Source of the DNA: Candidatus Nitronereus thalassa
Lineage (GTDB): Bacteria > Nitrospirota > Nitrospiria > Nitrospirales > UBA8639
Direction of reading: 5' to 3'
DNA: 64,000 nt
Assembly: GCF_032191465.1 (NCBI RefSeq)
Contig: NZ_JAQOUE010000001.1
Coordinates: 248,001-312,000 of the forward strand
Each line of letters begins with the position of its first letter. Position 1 is the stretch's first letter. Of this stretch, positions 41,631 to 51,140 are shown in pieces. The position numbers and the translations under genes were made by a program. The notes under the pieces were generated by a model. It saw only the letters and a program-made list of their open reading frames with translations, searched no databases and was not told where the DNA came from.

Positions 41631-43004
41631 ATGAGTGTCATTTCGAGAATTGAAAAATTCCTACGACGAGATTTATGGCTCCCTGAGCTGGAAACGCTCC
41701 GAGGCTGGGCAGCATTCTATATCAAGACCCTTCGGTTGATCGTCGTCGCATTTTCAGACTTTCGTGACGGTGCGTTAAGCATTAGGGCCACGAGTTTGGT
41801 GTCTACTACCCTATTGTCTTTGGTCCCGGTATTGGCAGTGACGTTTTCTGTGCTGAAAGGTTTTGGCATTCATCAGCAAGTGGAACCGCTCTTGGCACAA
41901 GCTCTTGAGCCATTAGGCGCCAAGGGGGCGGAGCTTACCACCAAAATCATCGAATTTGTGAATAATCTTAAAGTGGGAGCTTTGGGGGCGGTGGGTGTGG
42001 CTGGACTCTTTTATACGACGTATTCGCTCATCGATAAAATCGAGGAAGCGCTCAATCATATTTGGCGTGTTCGCCAAGCCCGTCCGTTGGCTCGGAAATT
42101 CACCGATTATTTGAGCGTCATTCTAGTAGGGCCCGTACTGGTCTTTACCGCTTTTGCGACTACAGCTTCTGCCCAAAGTCATTGGTTGGTTCAATCCATA
42201 TTGAAAATTGAACCACTCGGCGCGGCCTTTGTGTGGGCGACGACCCTTATGCCCTTTCTGTTGATTTGTGTGGGGTTTAGCTTTCTTTACAAATTTGTCC
42301 CGCATACCGTGGTTCACACGTCTTCCGCGTTGATGGGAGGAGTCACGGCAGGAATATTGTGGCAAATCGCAGGAATGCTCTTCGCGACCTTTGTCGCTGG
42401 GACAGCCAAATATAGTGCGATTTACTCAAGCTTTGCAATCCTTATTTTGTTCCTCATGTGGGTCTATGTTGGATGGTTAATTGTGTTGATTGGGGCCCAG
42501 GTGGCTTATTATTATCAACACCCTTCGGCGTATCTCACGAGACTACGCTGGAAGCACAATACCGCCGCATTCCGAGAACACCTGGCGTTGACCATGCTTG
42601 TCCATATGACCCGCCGTTATCTTGCTCAAGAGCCACCCTTTGAGGAGGCGGAATTGGCCAGCATGTTAGGGGTGCCCCTTTCTGCTCAAGAGGAAATCGT
42701 TGAGGATTTTATTGATCATGGGTTGGTCTACCGCACGGTAGATCCCAAGGGTCTCATGTTGGGGAAACCCCCGGAGCAAGTCACCGTGTTGGAAATTCTG
42801 CAATTGGTCTCCCATCGGGAATATCCTCCGGCGCCGATGGATTCCCATGCGGACGATCCTGTTGGGTCGATTTTACGCGTGAAGGATCAGGCCGTGAATG
42901 AATCATTGAATGGGTTGACCTTAAAAACATTGTCGGAAAAAGACCCTTCTGCCTTCACACTTTCAGAATCCTCCTCAATTTTAATTGACGAACCTGTCTC
43001 GTAA
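41631..43004 (+). CDS. YihY/BrkB family membrane protein with C-terminal winged helix
   Basis: The first ~310 residues contain six hydrophobic helices and the YihY core (RDGALSIRATSLVSTTLLSLVPVLAV; LYKFVPHTVVHTSSALMGGVTAGILWQ; AILILFLMWVYVGWLIVLIGA). The family was once misnamed ribonuclease BN; its true function (envelope transport or stress) is unclear. The C-terminal ~130 residues are cytosolic with a winged-helix-like part (LAQEPPFEEAELASMLGVPLSAQEEIVEDFIDHGLVYR), as in many longer members. Confidence 0.85.
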   Translation: MSVISRIEKFLRRDLWLPELETLRGWAAFYIKTLRLIVVAFSDFRDGALSIRATSLVSTTLLSLVPVLAVTFSVLKGFGIHQQVEPLLAQALEPLGAKGAELTTKIIEFVNNLKVGALGAVGVAGLFYTTYSLIDKIEEALNHIWRVRQARPLARKFTDYLSVILVGPVLVFTAFATTASAQSHWLVQSILKIEPLGAAFVWATTLMPFLLICVGFSFLYKFVPHTVVHTSSALMGGVTAGILWQIAGMLFATFVAGTAKYSAIYSSFAILILFLMWVYVGWLIVLIGAQVAYYYQHPSAYLTRLRWKHNTAAFREHLALTMLVHMTRRYLAQEPPFEEAELASMLGVPLSAQEEIVEDFIDHGLVYRTVDPKGLMLGKPPEQVTVLEILQLVSHREYPPAPMDSHADDPVGSILRVKDQAVNESLNGLTLKTLSEKDPSAFTLSESSSILIDEPVS

Positions 43005-43318
43005 TTTGGCATAGTGCAGTTCCCCCGGGCTGTTGGTGCTAGAATATGAAACGTAACCCGACTACTGTCGTTCCAATTTTTGGAAGGAAATTCTGTGATG
43101 GGATAGGGTTATGGAAACGAAGAGAGTATCAACTGATGTCCAAATCATCACTCATGCCCAGACGGGGGAAAGATTAGGCACTGGCCATTGATTCAAAGGA
43201 TGATTTATCCCGCCCCAGGATTGATCCAGAGGCATTATGTACAAAGTCTATAAAGAAAAGATGAGTTCATTCGTACCAGACTACCTTTTAACTGCCTTCG
43301 TTAGCGTTCCATGGATTC
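43005..43318. other. Intergenic region, about 310 bp
   Basis: No gene, terminator or repeat that I can support. It presumably holds the promoter of the aguB-aguA unit. Confidence 0.5.
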
Positions 43319-44236
43319 ATGATTATGCAACCTTCAAGTAAGATTCGCGTGGGTCTTGTTCAGCTTGCCTGTTCCCCAGGTCCAAAAGATAACCTGGATC
43401 GGGCGGTGGCCAAAATTGAAGTAGCCGCTCGTGACGGTGTGACGCTGGTGTGTTTGCCAGAGCTATTTACATCCCAATATTTTTGCCAAAAAGAAGATGC
43501 GGCATTGTTTGATTTGGCCGAACCTGTTCCTGGGCCTTCAACGGAAGCATTAAGCAAGATCGCTAAGCAGTATAAGATCGTCATCATTGTTCCAATTTTC
43601 GAAAGACGAACTGCTGGAATCTATCACAACTCCATTGTGGTGTTGGATAAGGATGGCTCCTTAGTCGGGCTGTATCGCAAGATGCACATTCCCGACGACC
43701 CGGCATATTATGAAAAATTCTATTTCACGCCAGGAGATAAAGGGTTCCAGGCGATTTCTACAAGTGTGGGAAAGGTCGGCACATTAATTTGTTGGGATCA
43801 ATGGTATCCGGAGGCCGCACGGTTGACCACGCTTCAAGGTGCCGAAATGTTGTTCTATCCTACCGCGATTGGATGGCATCCATCGGAAAAGGCGCAAGAA
43901 GGGAAAGCGCAACGGGAAGCCTGGCAAACGATTCAACGAAGTCATGCCATTGCCAATGGCGTGTTTGTGGTGTCCGTGAATCGTATTGGTCATGAGAAAC
44001 CAAATGCTGGGGCTGACGGAATTGAGTTTTGGGGCAGCTCCTTTGTCTGTGATCCCTTTGGTGTGGTGCTTGCCGAGGCATCTATTGATAAGGAGGAAAC
44101 TCTAATGACGGAAGTGGATTTACGTCGGGTGGAGGAAGTCCGACGGAATTGGCCCTTTCTTCGCGACCGGCGAGTTGATGCGTATGGTGGTATCACGAAA
44201 CGGTTTCTAGACCAAGAGGATCCTGGTGAATGCTAA
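43319..44236 (+). CDS. aguB: N-carbamoylputrescine amidase
   Basis: This carbon-nitrogen hydrolase hydrolyses N-carbamoylputrescine to putrescine, CO2 and ammonia. The catalytic triad is visible: Glu in CLPELFTSQYFCQ, Lys in LYRKMHIPDD and Cys in GTLICWDQWYPEAARL. The motif CWDQWYPE and the HIPDDPAYYEKFYFTPGD segment are typical of AguB rather than nitrilases. The stop overlaps the start of aguA by 11 nt, so the two enzymes are co-translated. A second ATG two codons in (43325) may be the start. Confidence 0.93.
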   Translation: MIMQPSSKIRVGLVQLACSPGPKDNLDRAVAKIEVAARDGVTLVCLPELFTSQYFCQKEDAALFDLAEPVPGPSTEALSKIAKQYKIVIIVPIFERRTAGIYHNSIVVLDKDGSLVGLYRKMHIPDDPAYYEKFYFTPGDKGFQAISTSVGKVGTLICWDQWYPEAARLTTLQGAEMLFYPTAIGWHPSEKAQEGKAQREAWQTIQRSHAIANGVFVVSVNRIGHEKPNAGADGIEFWGSSFVCDPFGVVLAEASIDKEETLMTEVDLRRVEEVRRNWPFLRDRRVDAYGGITKRFLDQEDPGEC

Positions 44237-45326
44237 AACAAAAACCGGCCAGGCAGAAATGCGGGGCATGGGGACAGGTTATCGGATGCCTGCAGAATGG
44301 GAGCCTCATGAAGCGACCTGGTTGGGTTGGCCGCACAATGTCTCAGATTGGCCAGGAAAGTTGGCTCCCATTCATTGGGTGTATGCCGAGATCGTTCGAA
44401 AATTGTCGGAAGGGGAATTCGTCAGGATTCTCGTCCAGTCGAAAGTCCATGAAAATCGTGCCAGGCGGTTTCTTCGTCGCGCTCATGTAAATCTGGATCA
44501 GGTTCAATTCTTTCAAATTCCTACCAATCGAGGGTGGACCCGGGATTTCGGTCCTATTTTTGTAACTCAGGAACAACCATGCCTTCAGAGGACCATAGCT
44601 CGATTTCGATTTAATGCATGGGCCCGGTATTCCGACTGGAAAAAGGATGATCAGGTGCCGGTACGTTTAGCCAAATGCCTCAAACATCCAATGGTTCCTG
44701 TGACCTATAAAGGGAATGATGTGGTCCTCGAAGGAGGGAGTATCGACGTCAATGGCGCTGGGACCTTGTTGACTACTGAAGAATGTTTGCTTGATCCTCA
44801 TATCCAAGTTCGCAACGTCGACATGACTAGATATGATTACGAAACGATCTTCAAGGACGCATTGGGGATTACCAATACCGTATGGTTAAATAAGGGAATT
44901 GCCGGTGATGATACCCATGGGCATGTGGATGATATTTGCCGATTCGTGAATCCACGCACAGTTGTCCTTTGCCAAGAACGAAATGGGTACGACGAAAACC
45001 ATCGACCTCTGGCTGAAAATCGAGAACGCCTTGAAGGGGCTTTATTACAAGATGGCTCAAAAGTTGAAATGATCCCGTTGCCCATGCCTAGTCCATTAAT
45101 GTTCGATGGGCGTCGATTGCCGGCGAGTTATGCGAATTTTTATATTGGGAACGCCGCAGTGCTGGTGCCAACCTTTAATGATCCTAATGACCGTGTCGCA
45201 CTCGGCATTTTGAGCGACATTTTCCGCGATCGCCCTGTGGTGGGAATTCATGCGGTGGATCTCGTGTGGGGCTTTGGCACCATTCATTGCCTCACCCAGC
45301 AACAGCCTGTCTTGTCTGTGTCATGA
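44226..45326 (+). CDS. aguA: Agmatine deiminase
   Basis: The enzyme converts agmatine to N-carbamoylputrescine, the step before AguB. Family landmarks: MPAEWEPHEATWLGWPHN at the N-terminus, RGWTRDFGPIFV, LEGGSIDVNG, the His of DTHGHVDDICRF, and the nucleophilic Cys in GFGTIHCLTQQQP near the C-terminus. Length 366 is normal. The order aguB-aguA with an overlap suggests polyamine synthesis from arginine. No arginine decarboxylase is in the window. Confidence 0.95.
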   Translation: MNAKTKTGQAEMRGMGTGYRMPAEWEPHEATWLGWPHNVSDWPGKLAPIHWVYAEIVRKLSEGEFVRILVQSKVHENRARRFLRRAHVNLDQVQFFQIPTNRGWTRDFGPIFVTQEQPCLQRTIARFRFNAWARYSDWKKDDQVPVRLAKCLKHPMVPVTYKGNDVVLEGGSIDVNGAGTLLTTEECLLDPHIQVRNVDMTRYDYETIFKDALGITNTVWLNKGIAGDDTHGHVDDICRFVNPRTVVLCQERNGYDENHRPLAENRERLEGALLQDGSKVEMIPLPMPSPLMFDGRRLPASYANFYIGNAAVLVPTFNDPNDRVALGILSDIFRDRPVVGIHAVDLVWGFGTIHCLTQQQPVLSVS

Positions 45327-45342
45327 AATTTTACATGCTTCT

Positions 45343-46269
45343 ATGACATTGCAAAAATTATTGCGTCTTTCTTCACCCCTTCGGCTTGGATGGATTGGCA
45401 CTGGTGTCATGGGCGCCGCTATGTGCCAACACCTCCTGAAGAATTCTTATCCAGTCACGGTTTATTCTCGAACTCGTCAAAAGGCCGAGGGTCTCTTGGC
45501 GAATGGGGCCCAGTGGGCTTCATCTCCATCGGAGGTCGTTAAACACGCGGATGTCGTATTCACCATGGTGGGGTTTCCTCATGATGTGCGAGAAGTCTAC
45601 TGTGGGGATTCCGGCCTTCTGAAGTCCCTTCGCCCCAACACCGTACTCGTGGATATGACAACTTCACTGCCAAGTTTGGCCGTGGAAATTTCGGCAATTT
45701 GCAATGCCAAGGGCAGTTATTTTGTTGATGCCCCGGTTTCAGGAGGAGATGTCGGGGCGCAACAGGCTACTTTATCCATCATGGTTGGAGGCGAAACCGA
45801 AGTCGTAGTTGCCCTTCGGCCATTTTTTAAAATCTTAAGTCAGACGATAAATCATCAAGGTCCCCCTGGAGCTGGCCAACATGCAAAGCTGTGCAACCAA
45901 ATTACCATCGCTGGGACCATGATTGGGGTGTGTGAATCTTTATTGTATGGCTATCGAGCAGGTTTGGATTTGGATACCTTGCTGCAATCTATCCGTGGAG
46001 GGGCTGCGGCCTGCTGGACCTTAGACCATCTGGCTCCTCGAATATTGGTCAGAAATTTTGAACCCGGGTTCTATGTCGACCATTTTGTGAAAGACATGGG
46101 GATGGCATTAGAGGAGGCCAAGCGATTGGGGCTCGTTCTGCCTGGATTGGCCTTGGTACACCAGTTATATCTCTCTGTGCAAGCTTATGGGCATGGTCGT
46201 GCAGGAACCCATGCGCTCATGTTGGCCCTTGAACGTCTCTCCAATATTTCTGGAAAAGAGGATATGTGA
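45343..46269 (+). CDS. NAD(P)-dependent beta-hydroxyacid dehydrogenase
   Basis: This 3-hydroxyisobutyrate dehydrogenase-like protein has a Rossmann motif GWIGTGVMGAAM, substrate motif DAPVSGGDVGAQQATLSIM and the catalytic Lys in GAGQHAKLCNQI. Family members reduce short semialdehydes (succinic or glyoxylic) or oxidise beta-hydroxyacids. ATG 45343 starts 16 bp after aguA; a longer frame overlapping aguA adds a Cys-rich stretch not seen in the family. Being downstream of the putrescine genes, it could act on a polyamine-derived semialdehyde, but this is only inference. Confidence 0.82.
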   Translation: MTLQKLLRLSSPLRLGWIGTGVMGAAMCQHLLKNSYPVTVYSRTRQKAEGLLANGAQWASSPSEVVKHADVVFTMVGFPHDVREVYCGDSGLLKSLRPNTVLVDMTTSLPSLAVEISAICNAKGSYFVDAPVSGGDVGAQQATLSIMVGGETEVVVALRPFFKILSQTINHQGPPGAGQHAKLCNQITIAGTMIGVCESLLYGYRAGLDLDTLLQSIRGGAAACWTLDHLAPRILVRNFEPGFYVDHFVKDMGMALEEAKRLGLVLPGLALVHQLYLSVQAYGHGRAGTHALMLALERLSNISGKEDM

Positions 46270-46410
46270 GGAAGGCAGTCTTAGGTTTCCTTGACCTTTG
46301 TGACTGTCCTTAAACGGGAGATTGTGCTTTTCTAGATCACTGAATTGAGGGACGATGGTACTCTGGCCTGGAAATTGCCTAGTTCTAAAAAGCCGGAATT
46401 CTCCTAATCC

Positions 46411-46719
46411 CTAGACGGATTCTTCTGCCATAGCGCTTAACACGATGAGAAGCACGCCAAGCCGTTTTTTCTCAGATAAGCCTAAGGGTGGTTCTGTTCG
46501 TAGACGTTTTTTAGAAGCGGATAATGACGCAGGTCTCAATATGGTAATCGTTGGCACGGCTTTTTCGAAAGATTGGGAAATATATCGTTCAGAACCCTGC
46601 ATATTGTAGGCGCCAATATTGGCCCACCCTTCAACTCCCAAAACTGACAACCCAAAGGAAAGAGTCAGACAACCAACGGCCAAGGCTTTGTGAATGAATG
46701 TTTTTCGTTCATGTCGCAT
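46411..46719 (-). CDS. Secreted hypothetical protein, 102 aa
   Basis: AGGAGG precedes ATG 46719, giving a signal peptide (ALAVGCLTLSFGLSVLGVEGWA). The mature ~75 residues are basic with no recognised domain and contain IGAYNMQGSERYISQSFEKAVPTITI. It appears to be a single gene. Confidence 0.55.
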   Translation of the reverse strand: MRHERKTFIHKALAVGCLTLSFGLSVLGVEGWANIGAYNMQGSERYISQSFEKAVPTITILRPASLSASKKRLRTEPPLGLSEKKRLGVLLIVLSAMAEESV

Positions 46720-47267
46720 AAGTTCCTCCTCAGCCCTGCACCGTGAACGAGTCACGATGCAGGGTGGGCTGGGTAACGAAGGTGCACCAAGGGCGGTGGC
46801 GCTTCGTATGAATGAATTCTTACTTCCATTCTCGGCACATTTTGAAACTTATTGCCTCTCCACCTTCAAGGGTAGGAACAAGAACCTGCAGCCAACCACA
46901 TTTGCTGTTTATTCGAATGGTAGTGATCCTATGCCCCATTTTGTGCTCTCATGGTTGTTATTCAAAAATTCCAACTTTGTCTCTAGGTTGATGGTCTTTT
47001 CCCTCAAGCCTAATGAATTGGCCTGGCTCTTTCATTATCGGTCCCTGGTAATGAATGCTTCCAGACTGATTGGTTCGTGAAGATTGGTCGAAGTTGTATT
47101 GGAATGGTTTCTGTTGCTAGAAGGCTAAAAAGCGGAGATGGAGTGCGAGGAAAATCGATAGGAAGGGAATTCCTAGGTCAAATCAAAGATTACGTGGCCA
47201 TTCAAGAGTGGTGTATTCCGTGATGCAAGTTTCTGATCGTGAGATGTTTTGTTGTGAACACGAAATG
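46720..47267. other. Intergenic region, about 550 bp
   Basis: The region between two minus-strand genes holds no supported gene. A 128-codon plus-strand frame begins inside the neighbouring gene and lacks a ribosome binding site. No terminator-like hairpin with a T run was found. Confidence 0.45.
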
Positions 47268-48512
47268 TTATAACGCGACCCAATCGGCGAGTACCTCTTC
47301 AACCGAAACGCCTTCTTTTTCTGCATCAAGCACTTCAGTGATTTGTAGTGGGGGTTCTTCGGGTAAGCGTGTGGAGAAATTAATGGGAATGGGGTTGTCG
47401 TATGGTTGCCGATTTGCATCTTGGATGATCAGGACAACCGGATAGAGAAGTTTGCCAGGTGTGATGGCGGTAATGATTCCTCGCTCCCCAGTATTTAATT
47501 CTACAAGACTATAGATGGGATAGATGCCAATTTGATTGATCAAGTGGGAAACCAAAGTCAAATCGAGTTCATTTCGTTGACCTCGTTGGTACAACTCACT
47601 GAGGGTATCTTTCACAGGCATGGGTTTTTGTAGCCCTTGCCCAGTTAGAAGCTCGTCGTAGGCATCGACCACTCGGAGCACACCACCGGCGGTATTCCAT
47701 TCACCCGGGCTCCCATCATCTAGAATATTAGAAAAAGTCGATTGGTGGTGAATAGCGATCATCTCGATGACTTCTTCCGAGATCCCTTCACTTTTTTTCA
47801 GAATTTCAACTCCGAGAACCGGATGTTGATGGTAAAGTTTTAGTTCGGTTTCAGAAAGGAGTCTGCGTGGGCGGACCACATTGGCGGGTAGTTGTAGAAG
47901 GCCGATATCATGCAAAAGAGCTCCCATGGCTAACTGGTGGAGCAGGTGTTTTTCGTAACCTAAGAGGCGCCCGAGTAGAACGGAAATCGTGCAGACGGAC
48001 AAGGAATGATCATAGAGGTCAGGGGAGAATTCCCGTGTGCGAATCAATGCACCCAGTGCATCTTCGTATCCTATCGTTCGGGCAATAATATCTTCTGCCA
48101 CTTCCTTCGCTTTTTCTCCATCGACTACGCCTGATGTTCGAACCTGGCTTAATACGTCTTGAACTTCACCAAGCATTTCCTTGCGGAAATCCCGGGCATG
48201 ATGAAATTCATTTGAAAGGGGATGCCCCTGGGAATCAGCAGGTAGCTTAGCCAGTTCTTCTTCTAGCTGCATGGCTGGATCTGAATCTGACGATTCGGGT
48301 ATTTCGTCAGTTTGGGGTTGGGTATCATCCAGTCCTTGATCCGTATCTATCTCAACATAGCGAATACCCGTCTCTCGGATTTTTGTGAGTTGGGAGACTT
48401 TTTTTATGAGGAATCGGTGCGTAAGAAAAGGAGTCTCAAGCCAAGAACGGTCAAATCCCACAATAAACATGCCAAGTCTGACTGAATCGATTGGGATTTT
48501 TTTTATACTCAT
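47268..48512 (-). CDS. HD-GYP-type protein with DUF3391 and altered GYP motif
   Basis: The N-terminal DUF3391-like segment (KKIPIDSVRLGMFIVGFDRSWLETPFL) precedes an HD domain: HSLSVCTISVLLGRLLG, GALLHDIGLLQLP and HHQSTFSN. HD-GYP proteins degrade c-di-GMP. The metal-binding HD and the second His pair are kept, but where HHExxDGSGYP is expected it reads HHQSTFSNILDDGSPGEW, so the GYP signature is lost. Activity is uncertain: it could be slow or act as a c-di-GMP sensor. A C-terminal ~60-residue domain (VELNTGERGIITAITPG) follows. ATG 48512 fits the family better than an upstream TTG. Confidence 0.85.
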   Translation of the reverse strand: MSIKKIPIDSVRLGMFIVGFDRSWLETPFLTHRFLIKKVSQLTKIRETGIRYVEIDTDQGLDDTQPQTDEIPESSDSDPAMQLEEELAKLPADSQGHPLSNEFHHARDFRKEMLGEVQDVLSQVRTSGVVDGEKAKEVAEDIIARTIGYEDALGALIRTREFSPDLYDHSLSVCTISVLLGRLLGYEKHLLHQLAMGALLHDIGLLQLPANVVRPRRLLSETELKLYHQHPVLGVEILKKSEGISEEVIEMIAIHHQSTFSNILDDGSPGEWNTAGGVLRVVDAYDELLTGQGLQKPMPVKDTLSELYQRGQRNELDLTLVSHLINQIGIYPIYSLVELNTGERGIITAITPGKLLYPVVLIIQDANRQPYDNPIPINFSTRLPEEPPLQITEVLDAEKEGVSVEEVLADWVAL

Positions 48513-48793
48513 GGCATGAGATGGCTTTATGCAACGCAGTGACTGAGGGATAGTATTTAATTCATCAACTTTCTTGTTACTCTTCAATTTTTTCGGAAAA
48601 GGAGAGAGTGATCTTAAGCAATTGTATATACGTAGTTTTAGATATTTTTATTTGATGCTAGGCACAGGGTCTTAATCGGGAAAAAAGGTTGGGGGAAAAC
48701 GATAAGAATGATCGAAGATATTGATTGCTGGTTCAAGTTGATGCCTCGTTGCCCCGAAAGGGAAAAGAGAGGAATTGGACGGAGGAAGGTCGA

Positions 48794-49591
48794 ATGGTCG
48801 AGAAAGCGGTCATTTCCCCACTATTCTTAGAAGGTGCTTGCGCCAAACGAGAGAGCACCGTTGGCCCTTCCTTTCTTTTTCGTCTGATTCTCTGGTCTTG
48901 GGTCATAAGTCTGGTTTTAAATTCCGGTATCCCTCTTCCCTCATTTGCCCAAGAGGTGTTTTTACCAAGTTCAATTCAACGTGTGACCGTACCCATTTTG
49001 GGAACTACCCTGAATCGCCATTGGGAACAGATTGGGGTTGTGGCTGAAGTCCAAATACAATTTGAACTTCGTCCCGATCATAATGGCCTTCGGGTACTTT
49101 TTCAAAAAACACCGGGTCGGTTTTCGCCTTTGGCTCAACAGGCAGTACAGCAAGCGATTCGCGAAGTGGTAAAAGTTGGTAACGTGGATCCTGATTCGTG
49201 GACCGTCACGCTTACTTTGCCTTATCAAGGGTTGACGATGTATGGGGAAAGTTTGTCCGGAATGGTTGGCTTGTGCGTGTTGGCGTTAGCCAGAGGGGAT
49301 GCATTGCCCAGAGGGCGAGTCTTGACTGGAACCATTACCCCAACAGGGCAAATTGGCATGGTGGGTGGAATTCCATTGAAAATTGAAGCAGCCTTTCAAC
49401 GAAATCTTCATAAAGTGATTATTCCAGAGGAAATCGATGTAGCCGATGGAGATTGGAGTACCCCATTTTTGATGGTAATTTCTCCAGTGGGGACAATCAA
49501 AAAAGCGTATCGTGCCTTGACTGATCGGTCATTGGAATTTCCTCCGTCTAAGCAAGCTATTTCAGCATTTGCGTCGCATAACCTCCGGTAG
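48794..49591 (+). CDS. Exported stand-alone Lon-type (S16) protease domain
   Basis: GGAGGAAGG precedes ATG 48794. A hydrophobic segment (LFRLILWSWVISLVLNSGIPLP, residues ~28-50) looks like a signal peptide or anchor. The rest resembles the C-terminal protease domain of Lon without its ATPase. Ser153 in GESLSG fits the GDSAS/GPSAG nucleophile, Lys196 in GGIPLKIEAA fits the catalytic lysine, and the Ser-Lys distance (43) equals that of E. coli Lon S679-K722. LTGTITPTGQIGMVGG matches the Lon TGEITLxGxVxxVGG strand. It probably cleaves proteins in the periplasm without ATP. Substrate unknown. Confidence 0.78.
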   Translation: MVEKAVISPLFLEGACAKRESTVGPSFLFRLILWSWVISLVLNSGIPLPSFAQEVFLPSSIQRVTVPILGTTLNRHWEQIGVVAEVQIQFELRPDHNGLRVLFQKTPGRFSPLAQQAVQQAIREVVKVGNVDPDSWTVTLTLPYQGLTMYGESLSGMVGLCVLALARGDALPRGRVLTGTITPTGQIGMVGGIPLKIEAAFQRNLHKVIIPEEIDVADGDWSTPFLMVISPVGTIKKAYRALTDRSLEFPPSKQAISAFASHNLR

Positions 49592-49779
49592 TCAATTCGA
49601 TTTTCCAAAGTATGGCCTCTTTTAAGTAATTTTTGCTTGCCGCAGAGTTCGGACCGCACATCTTGACACCTCACCTAAAAATGATGATTCTTCGATATGG
49701 TTCGTAAGAACATCCAATACCCTGAATTTTCGGGGAGGGTAGTGTAAGGCTTATAATCAAGAAATAGAGAAGGGGAGAA

Positions 49780-50319
49780 ATGCGACCAGGGTTTGCTGTA
49801 GATATTGATAATGTGTTGGCAATTGCTGAAGACGAAGTTCAGCGCATTTTTCAGGAATTAACTGGAGAGGCCTGGCCAGGAGACCTCTACGCAAGTGCCG
49901 GAGGGTTAGATGGAAGTGCTCTTGATCGAAGTGTAATTGAGCAAATTTTTGATTATTTCCATGATCGAAGTATTCCCGCTCTTCCAGTCGTTCCTGGAGC
50001 CCGCCTGGCATTGGAAACTCTTCAGGAGCAATTTAGGATTGTCATTATAACGGCTCGACGTCCCAGTGCCAGACCTCAAACTTTGGAATGGCTACACCGA
50101 CATGAATTGCCATTTGATGAGCTTCATCTGACGGGTGAGAAAACTGATGTTTCGGAAGGTGTGGTATGTGCGGTGGATGATCACCCTGCCCATATTCAAG
50201 ATTACCTCAGTCGCGGGATTCAAACATTTTTGATGGATCAGCCCTGGAACCGCTCGTTTTCAAGGGTTGGGGTGACCAGGGTCGAAAATTGGGAACAATT
50301 GCTTCAGACCTTCCATTGA
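49780..50319 (+). CDS. HAD-superfamily 5'-nucleotidase-like protein
   Basis: Short HAD-fold protein (179 residues) with motif I FAVDIDNVLA, motif II IIITARRPSARP and a motif IV-like AVDDHPAHI. The motif I ending (DIDNVL) resembles the deoxyribonucleotidase/YqfW-type group. It lacks a signal peptide. The phosphate substrate is unknown. It is followed closely by a methyltransferase on the same strand. Confidence 0.7.
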   Translation: MRPGFAVDIDNVLAIAEDEVQRIFQELTGEAWPGDLYASAGGLDGSALDRSVIEQIFDYFHDRSIPALPVVPGARLALETLQEQFRIVIITARRPSARPQTLEWLHRHELPFDELHLTGEKTDVSEGVVCAVDDHPAHIQDYLSRGIQTFLMDQPWNRSFSRVGVTRVENWEQLLQTFH

Positions 50320-50374
50320 ACTCCGCGTTTTGCCCAATTCCCATCTCGGAGGCTTCTTCTACTCCATATTTCTC

Positions 50375-51049
50375 ATGCCTAAAATTGAAAACGTAGAATT
50401 TCCGTCCCTCGGTAGTATTCAGCTCATTATTCAATCTAAGCGAGAAATACGTGAATACGAGAAGATGGGAAGTGTTGATGCCGAATCGAGTGAGTGGTTT
50501 TACTGGAACCGCATATGGGCGTCCGAGGTTGGCTTGTCGGAGTTTCTTATTCGAGAGTTCTATCCAGATTCCCTTAAAGGGAAAAAGATTTTAGAGCTTG
50601 GATGTGGGACGGGTCTTGCCGGAATGGTTTGCGGCAAATTAGGCGGAATCCCAACTTTTTCGGATAAAGTTCCGATGGTAATGGAATCCATCCGCGAAGC
50701 CTGTCGACTTAATAAGCTATCCAAGTATCAAACGCTGGTATTGGATTGGGCTAATTGCGAAGGAATCGGGCATCGTTACGATACGGTATTAGGCAGTGAG
50801 ATTTTTTATGATAACACCTTTCTTAACGATATCTCTCGATTGTTAGATCAGGTACTAACTCCTGGAGGGACCGGGTTATTTTGTGATCCTAATCGTCTGG
50901 GATTTGAAGTGGTCGAAGCATGCTTCAGTAAAAAGTTCCATCTGACAATTTCAAATTTGGAGGTTGAATGGCCTCAATCACGGTCCATACATCGAAAGAA
51001 AAAGACCGTTTTTCTTTATCAGTTGGTAAAAAAGAAACCTGTAAACTAA
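50375..51049 (+). CDS. Class I SAM-dependent methyltransferase
   Basis: This 224-residue protein has the SAM-binding motif KKILELGCGTGLAG (residues ~70-83), an acidic motif II (PTFSDKVPMV) and LGSEIFYDNTFLNDISRLLDQ downstream. It resembles the protein-lysine or small-molecule methyltransferases of the METTL21/NNMT-like group. ATG 50375 is preferred to a TTG 15 codons earlier. Substrate unknown. Confidence 0.78.
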   Translation: MPKIENVEFPSLGSIQLIIQSKREIREYEKMGSVDAESSEWFYWNRIWASEVGLSEFLIREFYPDSLKGKKILELGCGTGLAGMVCGKLGGIPTFSDKVPMVMESIREACRLNKLSKYQTLVLDWANCEGIGHRYDTVLGSEIFYDNTFLNDISRLLDQVLTPGGTGLFCDPNRLGFEVVEACFSKKFHLTISNLEVEWPQSRSIHRKKKTVFLYQLVKKKPVN

Positions 51050-51140
51050 GTGTCTGAAAATTAAAAATACCCGAAGACCGGGATTATGCATGGGCCTGTC
51101 TGGAAATTCACTTTAAGGTTGTTCTTTTCAGAACGGTAAC

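Noticed and set aside
46694-47080. 128-codon plus-strand frame
   Set aside because: It begins inside the opposite-strand gene, lacks a ribosome binding site and has no recognisable domain.
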